A DNA stretch of 64,000 nt from Phocoena phocoena (taxonomy: Eukaryota > Chordata > Mammalia > Artiodactyla > Phocoenidae). The notes beneath the pieces are model-generated. The model searched no databases. It was given only the letters and a program-made list of their open reading frames with translations, and was not told where the DNA came from. Numbering within the stretch: position 1 is the first letter of the stretch; each line of letters opens with the position of its first letter. The DNA lies in the NCBI RefSeq assembly GCF_963924675.1, contig NC_089222.1, positions 112,607,316 to 112,671,315 of the forward strand, read 5' to 3'. Position numbers and translations under genes: made by a program. Below are positions 1 to 12,381 of this stretch, in pieces.

Positions 1-2700
1 CTAAAGAATAGCCCCTGTCTGAGGCATTATATGTGTCATAGCTCAGAGAAAATAGAACTTATAGGAACTAAGCAACAGATCTGAATGTTTCTGCTCAGAC
101 TTGGCATATGGACACAGACCACATTTTGTGGCCAGGTTTGACATCAATGAGATGATGCATGTAATTAAAAGAAAAGGAAGGGAATATTTCACAACCATAA
201 AACCTACCACAATAGCCTAATTTAGATCCTGAGTGATCCTTTTTAATGCTTATTTTTTAAAACAAAATAGTTGAGTGAAAATATTTTTTCTGTATAATAT
301 ATGGTGCATATAAAAGCCCATTAGATTTACAAAGCTATTTAATTCAAGACATGGAAAATTATTGGTGTAAAGGAATTGGTACAGAGGGTAAAACTATTTT
401 GACTACAAGGTTTTTTTAAAGGCTAATTGGTAATTTAATAATAAGCTAATATCTGTTCCTGCTCTGTGTCCATTACTGATAGGTTGGGTATGGTGGAATC
501 ACAAAATCTGTAGGTTAACATCCATCTTCACATGAAGTATAAGTCCCTGGTAGAGTTAGTAGTGAGGACATTCTATATAAAAATAAATTGTTTAGAGTTT
601 TAAATAAAATATGTGAATAAAATTGAAATAAATTAAAATGTTGATTAGCAGGGCAGTTATTCTGTGGAAAATCCACACCCACTTTTTCAAAACCTATGTG
701 CAAAAACACAAGTGCATGCACACACACACACGTATTCAAGATTTATATGTATTCTAGGTGTATAAAACCTGGAAGTTCACATTAGTGCTACTTCCTAGTG
801 ATTACTCTAGGAGAAAAATATTAAGAGTACCAAAATAGTGACACTGAAAAATGATGAATAGTTGGGATTTTAAAAATGCATTTCTTATTATATACAAAAC
901 AGGAAAAAAGAGTGTGAAAATAGTTATATAGGTCAGTGGTGGATGGATTGGCTGATCTCACTCTGATCAGACCAATTTAAAAAATGTAGGTGGGAAAGAG
1001 ACTGCAAAATAGCATGAGGTTACTGTTGTCATTTTCTAACTCTCAGGAAAAATACAATTAAATTTCCTCAAGTGTTCTCAGGTATTGCTTACTTCTCATA
1101 TTTCTAGAGAAACCACTATGAACTCTTTAAAGGTTAAAAATAGATGTATGGATAATTTGAAAAACTATCACTAGTTACTAATTAGCTGTGTGACTATGTA
1201 AATAATTGCACTTCAGGCATCTCATATATGAAATGTGAAAAATGATTTATGTTGAAGTGTTAATATGAGTTAGCATAAGTAAATATGTAATACAATTATT
1301 AGCTATTCCTAGTAGTAGTGATTTTTATTAGATTAATAAAATTAATCAATGATTTTAATAATAATTAATAAACAATAAAATCAATTATTTTATTTATTAA
1401 TACAATTGAAAAAATTTATTAATTTTTATTTAGATTTTTATTTCATACATGTGCTAAAATGTACTTTTATAAATATTGACTAAGACCTCAATATATTCTA
1501 TGCATAAAATCACAGTGTCTACCTTTTTAAAAAGCAATTTTAGTTTGCAGTCATGAATTTGAATAGAAATTATCAGTTTGATAATTACTTTTTAAAATAT
1601 TTTGCATACTGATATATTAGCAATCTTTTTCTGAAGACAGTTTTAAGTCACTCTCAAAATGAGATTTCAAAATATTTATTCTATTTTAAAATAGTTATTA
1701 AATATTGAGATTACATAGTGGATGTATAAGTAATAGATATAAAATTCACTACACTAAAACTGGTTGAATTTTTGACATAATACATATTCAAAAAATTTTC
1801 AAGCATAAATGCTATTAAACTTAAATATGTTTGAGGGGTAATGACTTCTCAAAACTATTTATTACTAAGAATCAAAACAATACATGCTTAATTTCCTAAA
1901 ATCAGTTTCTCTTTGAGCGATGAATTCATTGCTGCTAGCATATTTCTGATTTCATTTGTCTTGCTGCCTGAAGTCTTCTGACTTTAGTGATGGAAATCAA
2001 ACCCCATTGGACATGACAACCATCTTGATAAGACTGTAAATCAGTCTAGAAAATGTGAAAAAATCTTGAAAACATAAAAACATTTTGTTGTTTAATTAAG
2101 TGATGTGTAGTTTCTGTTTTGGTTTTTTTGCTTTAAAGCAAATTTGACCCACCCACACTTATTGAATGCTTCCCAGTAGACCTAAAATATATTTTTTCTT
2201 AGGCAAACATATTTAAAAGCCACTGAAGCATTTTCCTTTGTTCTTCCAAAGTTAGCAGGGTACAGAATGCTCATATTGAAACCTTTTAATGTTTAAATAC
2301 AAGTAAATGCAATAAACGGTCACCCCCATTTTCTGATTAAAAACAAGGCTTTAAATGAGAGGGAAAATGCCACCAAGAAACCATTGTCTTTTGCCTACAG
2401 CCTAATCCCTCACTTGTCTTTCTTGATTGATTTGTCACTTGGTGGCAGCTGAACTGTGTGTTTGAAGATCTTTTGTATAGATTTAATCAGGAGATGGAAA
2501 TCCCATCCTTGATTGACACTATTAATTTGTAATCATTTACTCTAGCTAGAAGAGCTGCATCTCTCTAAGGTTCTGAAAAAAAAAAGACCTTTACATTTCT
2601 TTTACCATTCATTTCAAATCAATTTAGGTAGGTAGTCATGGGGGAAGAATTATCAATTTGGAATAATATATATTGCATTATAATTTTTTAAAAGTAGAGT
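1..2700. other. AT-rich unique DNA, no gene seen
   Basis: No open frame of note, RNA gene or recognisable young repeat is visible. The stretch 1310-1450 is nearly pure A/T with repeated TTAAT/ATTAA words. The part at about 2380-2660 is less repetitive and richer in ordered sequence; it is raised below as a possible conserved non-coding element. A short CA run lies at 719-731. Confidence 0.6.
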
Positions 2701-3099
2701 AAAAATCATTTCCCTGTTTTTTTTTTTAAACATCTTTATTGGAGTATAATTGCTTTACAATGGTGGGTTAGTTTCTGCTGTAAAAGAAAGGGAATCAGCT
2801 ATACATATACATATCCCTATATCTCCTCCCTCTTGCGTCTCCCTCCCACCCTCCCTATCCCATGCCTCTAGGTGGATACAAAGCACAGAGCTGATCTCCC
2901 TGTGCTATGTGGCTGCTTCTCACTAGCTATCTATTTTACATTTGGTAGTGTACATATTATCAATGCTACTCTCTCACTTCGTTCCAGCTTACCCTTCCCC
3001 CTCCCCGTGTCCTCAAGTCCATTCTCTTCATCTGCGTCTTTATTCCTGTCCTGCCCCTAGGTTCTTAAGAACTATTTATTTTTATTTTTTTAAAGTTCC

Positions 3100-6000
3100 T
3101 TATATATGTGTTAGCATACAGTATTTGTTTTTCACTTTCTGACTTACTTCATTCTGTATGACAGACTCTAGGTCCATCCACCTCACTACAAATACCTCAA
3201 TTTCGTTTCTCTTTATGGCTGAGTAATATTCCATTGTATATATGTGCCACATCTTCTTTATCCATTCATCTGTCAATGGACACTTAGGTTGCTTCCATGT
3301 CCTAGATATTGTAAATAGAGTTGCAATGAACATTGTGGTACGTGACAATTTTTGAATTATGGTTTTCTTGGGTATATGCCCAGTAGTGGGAATGCTGGGT
3401 GATATGGTAGTTCTGTTTTTAGTTTTTTAAGGGACCTCCATACTGTTCTCCATAGTGGCTGTATCAATTTACATTCCCACCAACAGGGCAAGAGGGTTCC
3501 CTTTTCTCCACACCTTCTCCAGCATTTATTCTTTGTAGATATTGTGATGATGGTCATTCTGACTGGTGTGAGGTGGTACCTCATTGTAGTTTTGATTTGC
3601 ACTTCTCTAATGATTAGTGACGTTGAATATCCTTTCATGTGTTTGTTGGCAATCTGTATACCTTCTTTGGAGAAATGTCTATTTAGGTCTTCTGCTCATT
3701 TTTGGATTGGGTTGTTTGTTTTTTTGATATTGAGCTGCATGAGCTGCTTGTATATTTTGGAGATTAATCCTTTGTCAGTTGCTTCATTTGCAAATATTTT
3801 CTCCCATTCTGAGGGATGGCTTTTCATCGTGTTTATGGTTTCCTTTGCTGTGCAAAAGTTTTTAAGTTTCATTAGGTCCCATTTGTTTAATTTTGTTTTT
3901 ATTTCCATTTCTCTAGGAGATGAGTCAAAAAGGATCTTGCAGTGATTTATGTAATAGAGTGTTCTGCCTATATTTTCCTCTAAGAGTTTGATAGTTTCTG
4001 GCCTTACATTTAGGTCTTTAATCCATTTTGAGTTTATTTTTGTGTATGGTGTTAGGGAGTATTCTAATTTCATTCTTTTACATGTAGCTGTCCAGTTTTC
4101 CCAGCACCACTTATTGAAGAGGATGTGTCTTTTCTCCATTGTGTACTCTTGCCTCCTTTATCAAAGATAAGGTGACCATATATGCATGGGTTTATCTCTG
4201 GGATTTCTATCCTGTTCTTTTGATCTATATTTCTGTTTTTGTGCCAGTACCATACTGTCTTGAGCTTTGTAGTATATTCTGAAGTCAGGGAGCCTGATTC
4301 CTCCAGCTGCGTTTTTCTTCCTCAAGATTGCTTTGGCTATTCGGGGTCTTTTGTGTTTCCATACAAATTGTGAAATTTTTTGTTCTAGTTCTGTGAAAAA
4401 TGCCATTGGTACTTTGATAAGGATTGCACTGAATCTGTAGATTGCTTTGAATAATGTAGTCATTTTCACAACGTTGATTCTTCCAATCCAAGAACATGGT
4501 ATATCTCTCCATTTGTTTGTGTCATCTTTAATTTCTTTCATCAGTGTCTTATAGTTTTCTGCATGCAGGTCTTTTGACTCCTTATGTAGGTTTATTCCTA
4601 GGTATTTTATTCCTTTTGTTGCAATGGTAAATGGGAGCATTTCCTTAATATCTTTTTCATATTTTTCATCATTAGTGTAGAGGAATGCAAGAGATTTCTG
4701 TGCATTAATTTTGTATCCTGCTACTTTACCAAATTCATTGATTAGTTCTAGTAGTTTTCTGGTAGCATCTTTAGGATTTTCTCTATGTAGAGTATCATGT
4801 CATCTGCAAACAGTGACAGCTTTACTTCTTCTTTTCCAATTTGGATTCCTTTTATTTCTTTTTCTTCTCTGAATGCTGTGGCTAAAACTTCCAAAACTAT
4901 GTTGAATAATAGTGGTGAGAGTGGGCAACCTTATCTTGTTCCTGATCTTAGTGGAAATAGTTTCAGTTTTTCACCATTCAGAACGATATTAGCTGTGGGT
5001 TTGTTATATGTTGACGTAAGTTCTCTCTATGCCTACTTTCTGGAGGGTTTTTATCATAAATCAGTGCTGAATTTTGTTGAAAGCTTTTTCTGCATCTATT
5101 GAGATGATCATATGGTTTTTCTCCTTCAATTTGTTAATATGGTGTATCACATTGCTTGATTTGCATATACTGATGAATCCTTGCATTCCTGGGATAAACC
5201 CCACTTGATCATGGTGTATGATCCTTTTAATGTGCTATTGGATTCTGTCTGCTAGTATTTTGTTGAGGATTTTTGCATCTATGTTCATCAGTGATATTGT
5301 CCTGTAGTTTTCTTTTTCTGTGACCTCTTTGTCTGTTTTTGGTATCAGGGTGATGGTGGCCTCATAGAATGTGTTTGGGGGTGTTTCTCCCTCTGCATTA
5401 TTTTGGCGGAGTTTGAGAAGGATAGGTGTTAGCTCTTCTCTAAATGTTTGATAGAAGTCACCTGTGAATCCATCTGGTCCTAGGCTTTTGTTTGTTGGAA
5501 GATTTCTAATCACAGTTTCAATTTCAGTGCTTGTGATTGGTCTGTTTATGTTTTCTATTTCTTTCTTTTTCAGTCTTGTAAGGTTCTGCTTCTCTAAGAA
5601 TTGTTCATTTTTTCTAGATTGTCCATTTTATTGGCATATAGTTGCTTGTAGTAATCTCTACAAGATCCTTTGTATTTCCACAGTGTCAGTTGCTACTTCT
5701 CCTTTTTAATTTCTAATTCTGTTGATTTGAGTCTTCTCCCTTTTTTCCTTGATGAGTCTGGCTAATGGGTTATCAATTTTTTTACCTTCTCAAAGAACCA
5801 GCTTTTAGTTTTATTGATCTTTGCTATCATTTCCTTCATTTCTTTTTCATGTTTTTCAGATCTAATCTTTATGATTTCTTTCCTTCTGCTAACTTTGGAG
5901 TTTTTTTGTTCCTCTTTCTCTAATTGCTTTAAGTGTAAGGTTAGATTGTTTATTTGAGATATTTCTTGTTTCTTGAGGTAGTATTCTATTGCTATAACTT

Positions 6001-6882
6001 TCCCTCTCAGAACTGCTTTTGTTGCATCCCATAGGTTTTGGGTCATCGTGTTTTCATTGTCATTTGTTTCTAGGTATTTTTTGATTTCCTCTTTGATTTC
6101 TTCAGTGATCTCTTGGTTATTTAATAGTGTATTTATCTAGCCTCCATGTGTTTTTTACAGATTTTTTTCCTGTAATTGATATCTTGTCTCATAGCATTGT
6201 TGTTGGAATAGATACTTGATACGATTTCAATTTTCTTAAATTTACCAAGGTTTGATTTGTGACCCAAGATATGATCTATCCTGGAGAATGTTCCATGACA
6301 GCTTGAGAACAAAGTGTATTCTGTTGTTTTTGGATGGATTATCCTATAAATATCAGTTAAGTCCATCTTGTTTAATGTATCATTTAAAGCTTGTGTTTCC
6401 TTATTTATTTTCATTTTGGATGATCTGTCCATTGGTGAAAGTGAGGGGTTAAAGTCCCCAACTATTATTGTGTTACTGGCCATTTCCTCTTTCATGGCTG
6501 TTAGCATTTGCCTTATGTTATGGAGTGCTCAATGTTGGGTGCATAAATATTTAGAATTGTTATATTTTCTTCTTGGATTGATCCCTTGATTTTTATGTAG
6601 TGTCCTTCTTTGTCTGTTGTAATAGTTTTTATTTTAAAGTCTATTTTGTTTGATACGAGAATTGTCACTCCAGCTTTCTTTTGATTTCCATTTGCATGGA
6701 ATGTCTTTTTCCATCCCCTCACTTTCAGTCTGTATGCGTCCCTAGGTCTGAGTGGGTCTCTTGTACATAGCATATATATGGGTCTTGTTTTATATCCATT
6801 CAGCCAGTCTGTGTCTTTTGGTTGGAGAATTTAGTCTATTTACATTTAAAGTAATTATCGATATGTATGTCCCTATCACCAT
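3100..6882 (-). pseudogene. L1 ORF2 remnant (endonuclease and reverse transcriptase)
   Basis: ORF2 encodes the endonuclease/reverse transcriptase that performs target-primed reverse transcription. The frame can be followed from an ATG at 6880-6882, where the N-terminal TLNVN-like block and KRHRLAEWI follow, to a stop near 3100. Seen by region: an endonuclease GDFN motif at about 6447-6459; the endonuclease catalytic Asp-His pair at 6271-6276 within SRIDHILG; the reverse transcriptase FADD motif at 4799-4810; and a C-terminal block ending in MEYYSAIKRNE and KNKYC. Intact pieces are short (for example 6133-6507, 5235-5513, 4161-4640, 3696-4139, 3357-3638, 3100-3348) and lie in different frames, so many indels and stops separate them. 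No active protein could be made. Confidence 0.92.
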
Positions 6883-6940
6883 TTTCTTAATTGTTTTGGG
6901 TTTGCTATTGTAAGTCTTTTCCTTTTCTTGTGTTTCCTGC

Positions 6941-7836
6941 CTAGAGAAATTCCTTTAGCATTTGTTGTAAAGCTCGTTCTGTGGTGCTGAATTTTCTCAA
7001 AATTTGCTTGTCTGTAAATGTTTTTTTTTCTCTGTTGAATCTGAATGAGATCCTTGCTGGTAGAGTAATCTTCATTGTAGGTTTTTCCCTTTCATCACTT
7101 TGATTATGTCCTGCCAGTTCCTTCTGGCTTGCCGAATTCCTGCTGAAAGATCAGCTGTTAACCTTATGGTAATTCCCTTGTATGTTATTTGTTGCTTTTC
7201 CATTGCTGCTTTTAATATTTTTTCTTTATATTTAATTTTTGACAGTTTGATTAATACGTGTCTTGGCGTTTTTCTCCTAGGATTTATCCTGTATATGACT
7301 GTCTGTGCTTCCTGGACTTGATTGACTACTTTCTGTCCCATATTAGGGAAGTTTTCAACTATAATCTCTTCAAATATTTTCTCAAGCCCTTTCTTTTTCT
7401 CTTCTTCTTCTGGAACCCCTATAATTTGAATGCTGGTTTGTTTAATATTGTCCCAGAACTCTCTGAGACTGTCCTCAATTCTTTTCATCCTTTTTTTTTT
7501 TTTTTTTCTGCTGTGTGGTTGTCATTTCCACTATTTTATCTTCCAGGCCACTTATCCATTCTTCTGCCCCAGTTATTCTGGTATTGATTCCTTCTAGAAA
7601 ATTTTTAATTTCATATATTGTGTTGTTCATCATTGTTTGTTTGCTCTTTAGTTCTTCTATGTCCTTGTTAAATGTTTCTTGTATTTTCTCCATTCTCTGT
7701 CCAAGATTTTGGATCATCTTTACTATCATTGCTCTGAATTCTTTTCAGGTAGACTGCCTATTTCCTCTTCATTTGTTTGGTCTGGTGAGTTTTTACCTTG
7801 CTCCTTCATTTGTTGTATATTTCTCTGTCTTTTCAT
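6941..7836 (-). pseudogene. L1 ORF1 remnant (RNA-binding protein)
   Basis: ORF1 encodes the trimeric coiled-coil RNA chaperone that packages L1 RNA. The start is placed at the ATG complementary to 7834-7836 (MKRQRN), and the stop is TAG at 6941-6943, giving about 298 codons, near the family size. The N-terminal part has the charged, heptad-like region (IVKMIQNLG onward, 7475-7729). The middle and C-terminal parts carry the NIQIIGVPE-like and RRKTPRHVLIKL-like blocks (7072-7488). Breaks are a frameshift near 7735, a slippery A run (T run at 7491-7507 on the plus strand), and another A run at 7021-7028. The gap to ORF2 is about 60 bases, as expected for L1. Confidence 0.9.
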
Positions 7837-9975
7837 TTTGCTTAACTTACTGCATTTGGGGTCTCCTTTTCGCAGGCTGCAGGTTCATAGTTCCTTTTGT
7901 TTTTGTTGTCTGCCCCCAGTGGGTGAGGTTGTTTCAGTGGGTTGTGTAGGCTTCCTGGTGGAGGGCCTGCTGCCTGTGTTCTAGTGGATGAGGGTGTATC
8001 TTGTCTTTCTGGTGGGCAGGACAGTGTCTGGTGGTTTGTTTTGGAGTGTCTGTGAAGTTAGTATGATTTTAGGCAGCCTCACTGCAAATGGGTGGGGTTG
8101 TGTTCCTGTCTTGCTAGTTGTTTGGTATGGGGTGTCCAGCACTGTAGCTTGCTGTTTGTTGAGTGGATCTGGTTCTTAGCGTTGAGTTGGAGATCTCTTG
8201 GAGAGCTTTCACCATTTGCTATTACTTGGGGCCAGGAGGTGTCTGGTGGACCAGTGTCCTGAAGTCAGCTCTCCCAAATAAGGGGCTCAGGTCTGACACC
8301 CAGCTGGAGCACCAAGACCCTGTCAGCCACATGGCTCAGAAGAAAAGGAAGAAAGAAAGAAGAGCAAAATAAAATAAAGTTATTAAAATAAAAATATAAA
8401 AATTTTTATTAAAAATGAAAAAGTAATTTAAAAATAGAAAGAAAGAAGAGAGCAACCAAACCAATAAACAAATCCACCAATTTAACAAGTGCTAAGAACT
8501 ATACCAAACAAAAATAAAAATAGCCTGAACCCTAGGACAAATTGTAAAAGCAAAGCTATACAGACAAAATCACACAAAGAAACATACATATACACACTCA
8601 CAAAAAGAGAAAAATGAAAAATGTATACATATATATTTAAAATAGAAGGAAGAGAGCAACCAAATCAATAAAAAAATCTACCAATGATAATAATTCTAAA
8701 TACTAATCTAAGATAAACATAAAACCAGCAGGAAATTAGATGCAGAAAGCAAACCCCAAATCTACAGTTGCTCTGAAAGTCCACTGCCTCAATTTTGGCA
8801 TGATTCGTTGTCTATTCAGGTATTCCACAGATGCAGGGTACATCAAATTGATTGTGGAGATTTAATCTGCTGTTCCTGAGGCTGCTGGGAGAAATTTCCC
8901 TTTTCTCTTCTTTGTTCACACAGCTCCTGGGTTTCTGCTTTGGATTTGACCTTCCTCTGCATATAGGTCGCCTGAGGGCATCTGTTCATCGCTCAGACAG
9001 GATGTGGTTAAAGTAGCAGCTGATTAGGGGGCTGTAGCTCACTCAGGCCAGGGGGAGGGAGGGGTACAGAATGCGGGTCGAGCCTGCGGTGGCAGAGGCC
9101 AACGTGATGTTGCAACAGCCTGAGGTGCACTATGTGTTCTATCAGGGAAGTTGTCCCTGAATCATGGGACCCTGGCAGTGGCGGACTGCACAAGCTCCCA
9201 GGAGGGGAGGTGTGGATAGTAACCTGTGCTTGAATACAGGCTTCTTGGTGGCTGCAGGAGCAGCCTTAGCATTTCCTGCCCATCTCTCTTGTCCACGTTG
9301 ATAGCCACGGCTCACGCCCATCTCTGGAGCTCATTTAAGCAGTGCTCTGAATCCCCTCTCCTAGCACATCCTGAAACAATGGTCTCTTGCCTCTTCAGCA
9401 GGTCCAGAGTTTTCCCGAACTCCCTCCTGGCTAGCTGTGGTTCACTAGCCCCCTTCATGCTGTGTTCACATAGCCAACCCCAGTCCTTTCCCTGGGATCT
9501 GACCAAAGCCCGAGCCTCAGCTCCCAGCCCCCAGACTCCTGTGCAGGTGATCAGACAAGCATCTCGGGCCCGTGAGTGCTGGTCGGCACCGATCTTCTGT
9601 GTGGGAATCTCTCTGCTTTGCCCTCTGCACCCCTATTGCTGTGCTCTCCTCTGTGGCTCCAAAACTTACACCCTGCCCATCCCCCGTCTCCGCCAGTGAA
9701 GGGGTTTCCTAGTGTGTGGAAATTTTTCCTCCTTCACAGCTCCCTCCCAGAGATGCAGGTCCTGTCCCTATTTTTTTGTCTTTGTTTTTTTCTTTTTTCT
9801 TTTGCCCTACCCAGGCACGTGGGGAGTTTCTTGCCTTTTGGGAAGTCTGAGGTCTTCTGCCAGTGTTCAGTAGGTGTTCTGTAGGAGTTGTTCCTCATGT
9901 ACATGTATTTTTGATGTATTTGTGGGGAGGAAGGTGATCTCCACGTCTTACTCCTCCACCATCTTGAAGGTCCTA
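7837..9975 (-). promoter_or_regulatory. L1 5' UTR (former internal promoter region)
   Basis: This is the non-coding leader upstream of ORF1 in the same element. In L1s this region holds the internal promoter. It is GC-richer than the surroundings at 8900-9700. An A-rich block (plus strand) at about 8331-8760 lies inside it and reads as a T-rich leader on the L1 strand. Open frames on either strand here (for example 9226-9699 and 9734-10090) are chance frames of the UTR and not genes. Promoter activity today is unknown. Confidence 0.7.
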
Positions 9976-10235
9976 CCCTGCATGCATCTTTTCCACAGGG
10001 ATTTGTGATGTCATCTCTAAGCTCTTTGTGGAAAATCAGTAGCTTTTGCAGTTCCATGCCCAGATTCAGAACAATCTTTATTTCACACATAGAGGATGTT
10101 TGAGAATGTTCAGTTGGTACTGTGAAGATCTAAAGTAAAAGCAGAAAGTTATAACTAAGCAGCTCATGAAAATATGGGAGGTGGAGGTAAACTGTATATA
10201 TCACTCCATTAATTATTGTAAAATATTCAGTTGCA
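9976..10235. other. Unassigned flank of the L1
   Basis: A short AT-rich stretch between the L1 5' end and the next L1-type fragment. The part up to about 10090 might still belong to the L1 leader; I cannot tell where the boundary lies by eye. Confidence 0.4.
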
Positions 10236-10239
10236 AGAA

Positions 10240-10960
10240 ATAATACAAAGACTGCCTATATCCTTTACCTAGGTTTTCCCAGTGATACCATCTTGCAAAA
10301 TTATAGTACAATATCACAACAAAAATATGACATTGATTTATTCTAAATATAGAATAGTTTAATCACCACAAGGATCCCTTCCATTGCTATTTTATAGGCA
10401 TATACACCGCTCTGCTCTCATCTCTAACTTTTGGCAACCATCAATGTGTTCTCCATGTCTAAAATTTTGTCATTTTGATAATGTCATATACATGAAATCA
10501 TACAGTAAGTAACCTTTTGGGATTGATTTTTTCCTTTCAGGATAATTCCCTGTAGATTCATCTAAGTTGTTGCATGTGTCATAGTTTGTCCCTTTTTATT
10601 GCTGAGAATGGTATGGACACACTTCTGTCTTTAAATAATTCACCACTTGAAGGACATCTGGTTTGTTTCCAGTTATTGACTATTTTAAATAAAGGTGTCT
10701 CTTTTTTTGCCACCCTATGGATTACTAGCCTATTTGGGGGAATTCTGTTGTTGAATTCTGTTTCTTCTTGTTTTAGGTGAGAAATCTATAGTCATTAGAA
10801 TTGATGTTCCCTTCTAAGTAATATGTCATTTCACTATGACTGCTTTCAAGACTTTTTCTGTCTTTATTTTCAGAAGTTTAATTATCATATTTCTTGGTGT
10901 GTATTTCTCTGGGTTTATTTTGCTTCAGATTTGCTCAGCCTGTTGCTCACCAAAAAGACA
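10240..10960 (-). mobile_element. Old L1 or HAL1-like fragment
   Basis: Positions 10240-10770 resemble an ancient L1 3' end and ORF2 C-terminal region read on the minus strand (words such as CTTTTGGCAACCA and GAAATCATACAGTA). Positions 10800-10960 resemble L1 ORF1 (TTCTTGGTGTGTATTTCTCTGGG). An ORF1-like part this close to the 3' end suggests the HAL1 'half-L1' layout, which lacks ORF2, or a large internal deletion. Strongly diverged. Confidence 0.6.
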
Positions 10961-10969
10961 ACTGCATCC

Positions 10970-11135
10970 CTGGTCAACATTTAAACTACAGTCTCATGGG
11001 AGATCTTGAGTCAGAGACACCAGTTTAAGTCGTGCTTGGATTGTTGACCACAGAAACAGAGATAAGAGATGTTTGTTGTTTTAAGCTACTAAACTGTGGG
11101 ATACTTTCTCACTCATCAATAAATAACCAATACAG
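10970..11135 (+). mobile_element. LTR 3' end, MaLR-like fragment
   Basis: The run TGTTGTTTTAAGCTACTAAA followed by a TG-rich segment and an AATACAGTCA end resembles the 3' ends of mammalian MaLR (MLT1-type) LTRs. Only the last part is recognisable; subfamily not assigned. Confidence 0.5.
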
Positions 11136-11410
11136 TCACAGTCATCATATCTGAAGGAATGACTATTGTTCTCTTTATGTAAATTCTTCCCGTTGTTCTT
11201 GGTTACTAGCTAACTCAGGCCATGATATAATACTACAGTCACCATTTCTTCCATAAGAGTTTTAAATATATATTTTTCTCCAGGAGCACAATAATTAGAG
11301 TGAAGCTTCTTCCAGGTTTATAGTAGTTAGGGTAAACTTAGGTTTTATCTTAACTACTATGCTTTTACCCTATTTAGCATTAACCAAAACTAAAAAAAAA
11401 TATTGATTAT
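11136..11410. other. Unassigned AT-rich DNA
   Basis: Nothing recognisable apart from an A run at about 11392-11400. Confidence 0.4.
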
Positions 11411-11427
11411 AAAATCTAGTAACTTTA

Positions 11428-11570
11428 TTTTTTTTTAATTTTATTATTATTATTATTTTGGCTGGGCTGTGCAGCTTGCTGCATCTTAGTTCCCCAACCA
11501 GGGATCGAATCCAGGCCCACAGCAGTGAAAGCCCAGAGTCCTAACCATTGGACCACCAGGGAATTCCCCC
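11428..11570 (-). mobile_element. tRNA-derived SINE, CHR-2-like
   Basis: Read on the minus strand it begins GGGAATTCCCTGGTGGTCC, carries tRNA-like internal promoter boxes (A box near TGGTCCAATGG, B box GATTCGATCCC) and ends in an A/T-rich tail (plus-strand T run and TTATTA repeats at 11428-11458). It is flanked by an imperfect target-site duplication: AAATCTAGTAACTTTA at 11412-11427 and AAACCTAGTAATTTTA at 11571-11586, differing at two bases. It is a different subfamily from the seven CHR-1-like copies in the window. Confidence 0.9.
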
Positions 11571-11589
11571 AAACCTAGTAATTTTAAAT

Positions 11590-12380
11590 AAGATAGTAAT
11601 TTTTCCCTCACTTCGTACTCTGAAAGTTAGCACCTCTTTTTGGCAGGTCAGCTCAAATGCAAAGAGTTTTAGGGTCCACTGTTCCTCTCGTTGCATAATC
11701 CAACAGACTTCTAGCGTGCGGGCACTGTTGTCCATATCATATCTGTGTGCACCTACAATTGGAAGACAAAAGGAAAGAAGAACACTCACATGTTATGGCC
11801 AAGACTCAGAAGTGGCATGATGTGCCAATTCAGCATTTATCACCCAATCAAAGCTGCTAGAAAATGTAGTCCATGGTAGGTATATGTCCAGCATTCAAAT
11901 ATTATTGTAGAAAAGTGGGAAAACAGATACTGAAGAACAATTAGCAGTATGCCAGGGAGTCTTTAGTCTTTTGTATTTTCCACAGTTTACCTCTTTGATA
12001 TGTTCCTACTGAGTAGGACCAATTAAATATAGGCAAAGGAGACATCTATAACCTAAATATTTAGGTAGAAGTGACAAGGCTTTATATTCATTCATTATAT
12101 TGACATCAATAGTATTTTATTATTGGGATAACAACAATAATCCTTAGAATATATGTTATCAATTTTTTTATGGATTGCCTCCTTTTTCACCACATCCACC
12201 ATTCTCCTTACATAATCGTGAGAGACTTATCACACTATCTGAGAATGACTATATTAAGCCCCACTATACAGAATTTCAAGGAAACACTACTCTCCACTAC
12301 CAACCCACCTAGGACCCAGTATATGGTCTCATTTCTCTTCCTGGATACTTAGTGGGAAAATCCTGTTCTCATATGTAGAA
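11590..12380. other. Unassigned unique DNA
   Basis: No gene and no repeat recognised. Overlapping open frames on both strands near 11541-11820 have no recognisable protein features, and part of them runs into the SINE. Confidence 0.5.
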
Positions 12381-12381
12381 C

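Larger units (their letters stand above)
2717..9975 (-). mobile_element. Near-full-length LINE-1 (L1), inactivated
   Basis: A single L1 reads right to left. The poly(A) tail appears as a T run at 2717-2727, followed by the typical cetartiodactyl L1 3' end, then ORF2 (about 3100-6882), ORF1 (6941-7836) and about 2.1 kb of 5' UTR ending in the sequence complementary to the CACCATCTTGAAGG motif near 9958-9970. At about 7.25 kb it is close to the full length expected for such an element. Both frames are interrupted by stops and frameshifts, so it cannot move by itself. I could not find a convincing target-site duplication. The right end is therefore approximate. Confidence 0.93.

Noticed and set aside
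3544..3945. 133-codon plus-strand frame with hydrophobic stretches
   Set aside because: It lies antisense to L1 ORF2; the hydrophobic look comes from reading A-rich coding sequence backwards.
8331..8760. A-rich block as a poly(A) tail of a separate insertion inside the L1
   Set aside because: It lies within the continuous 5' UTR; no body sequence or target-site duplication was seen next to it, so I treat it as part of the leader.
9226..9884. Plus-strand frames of 157 and 102 codons in GC-richer DNA
   Set aside because: They lie antisense to the L1 5' UTR and show no domain, splice context or recognisable protein.
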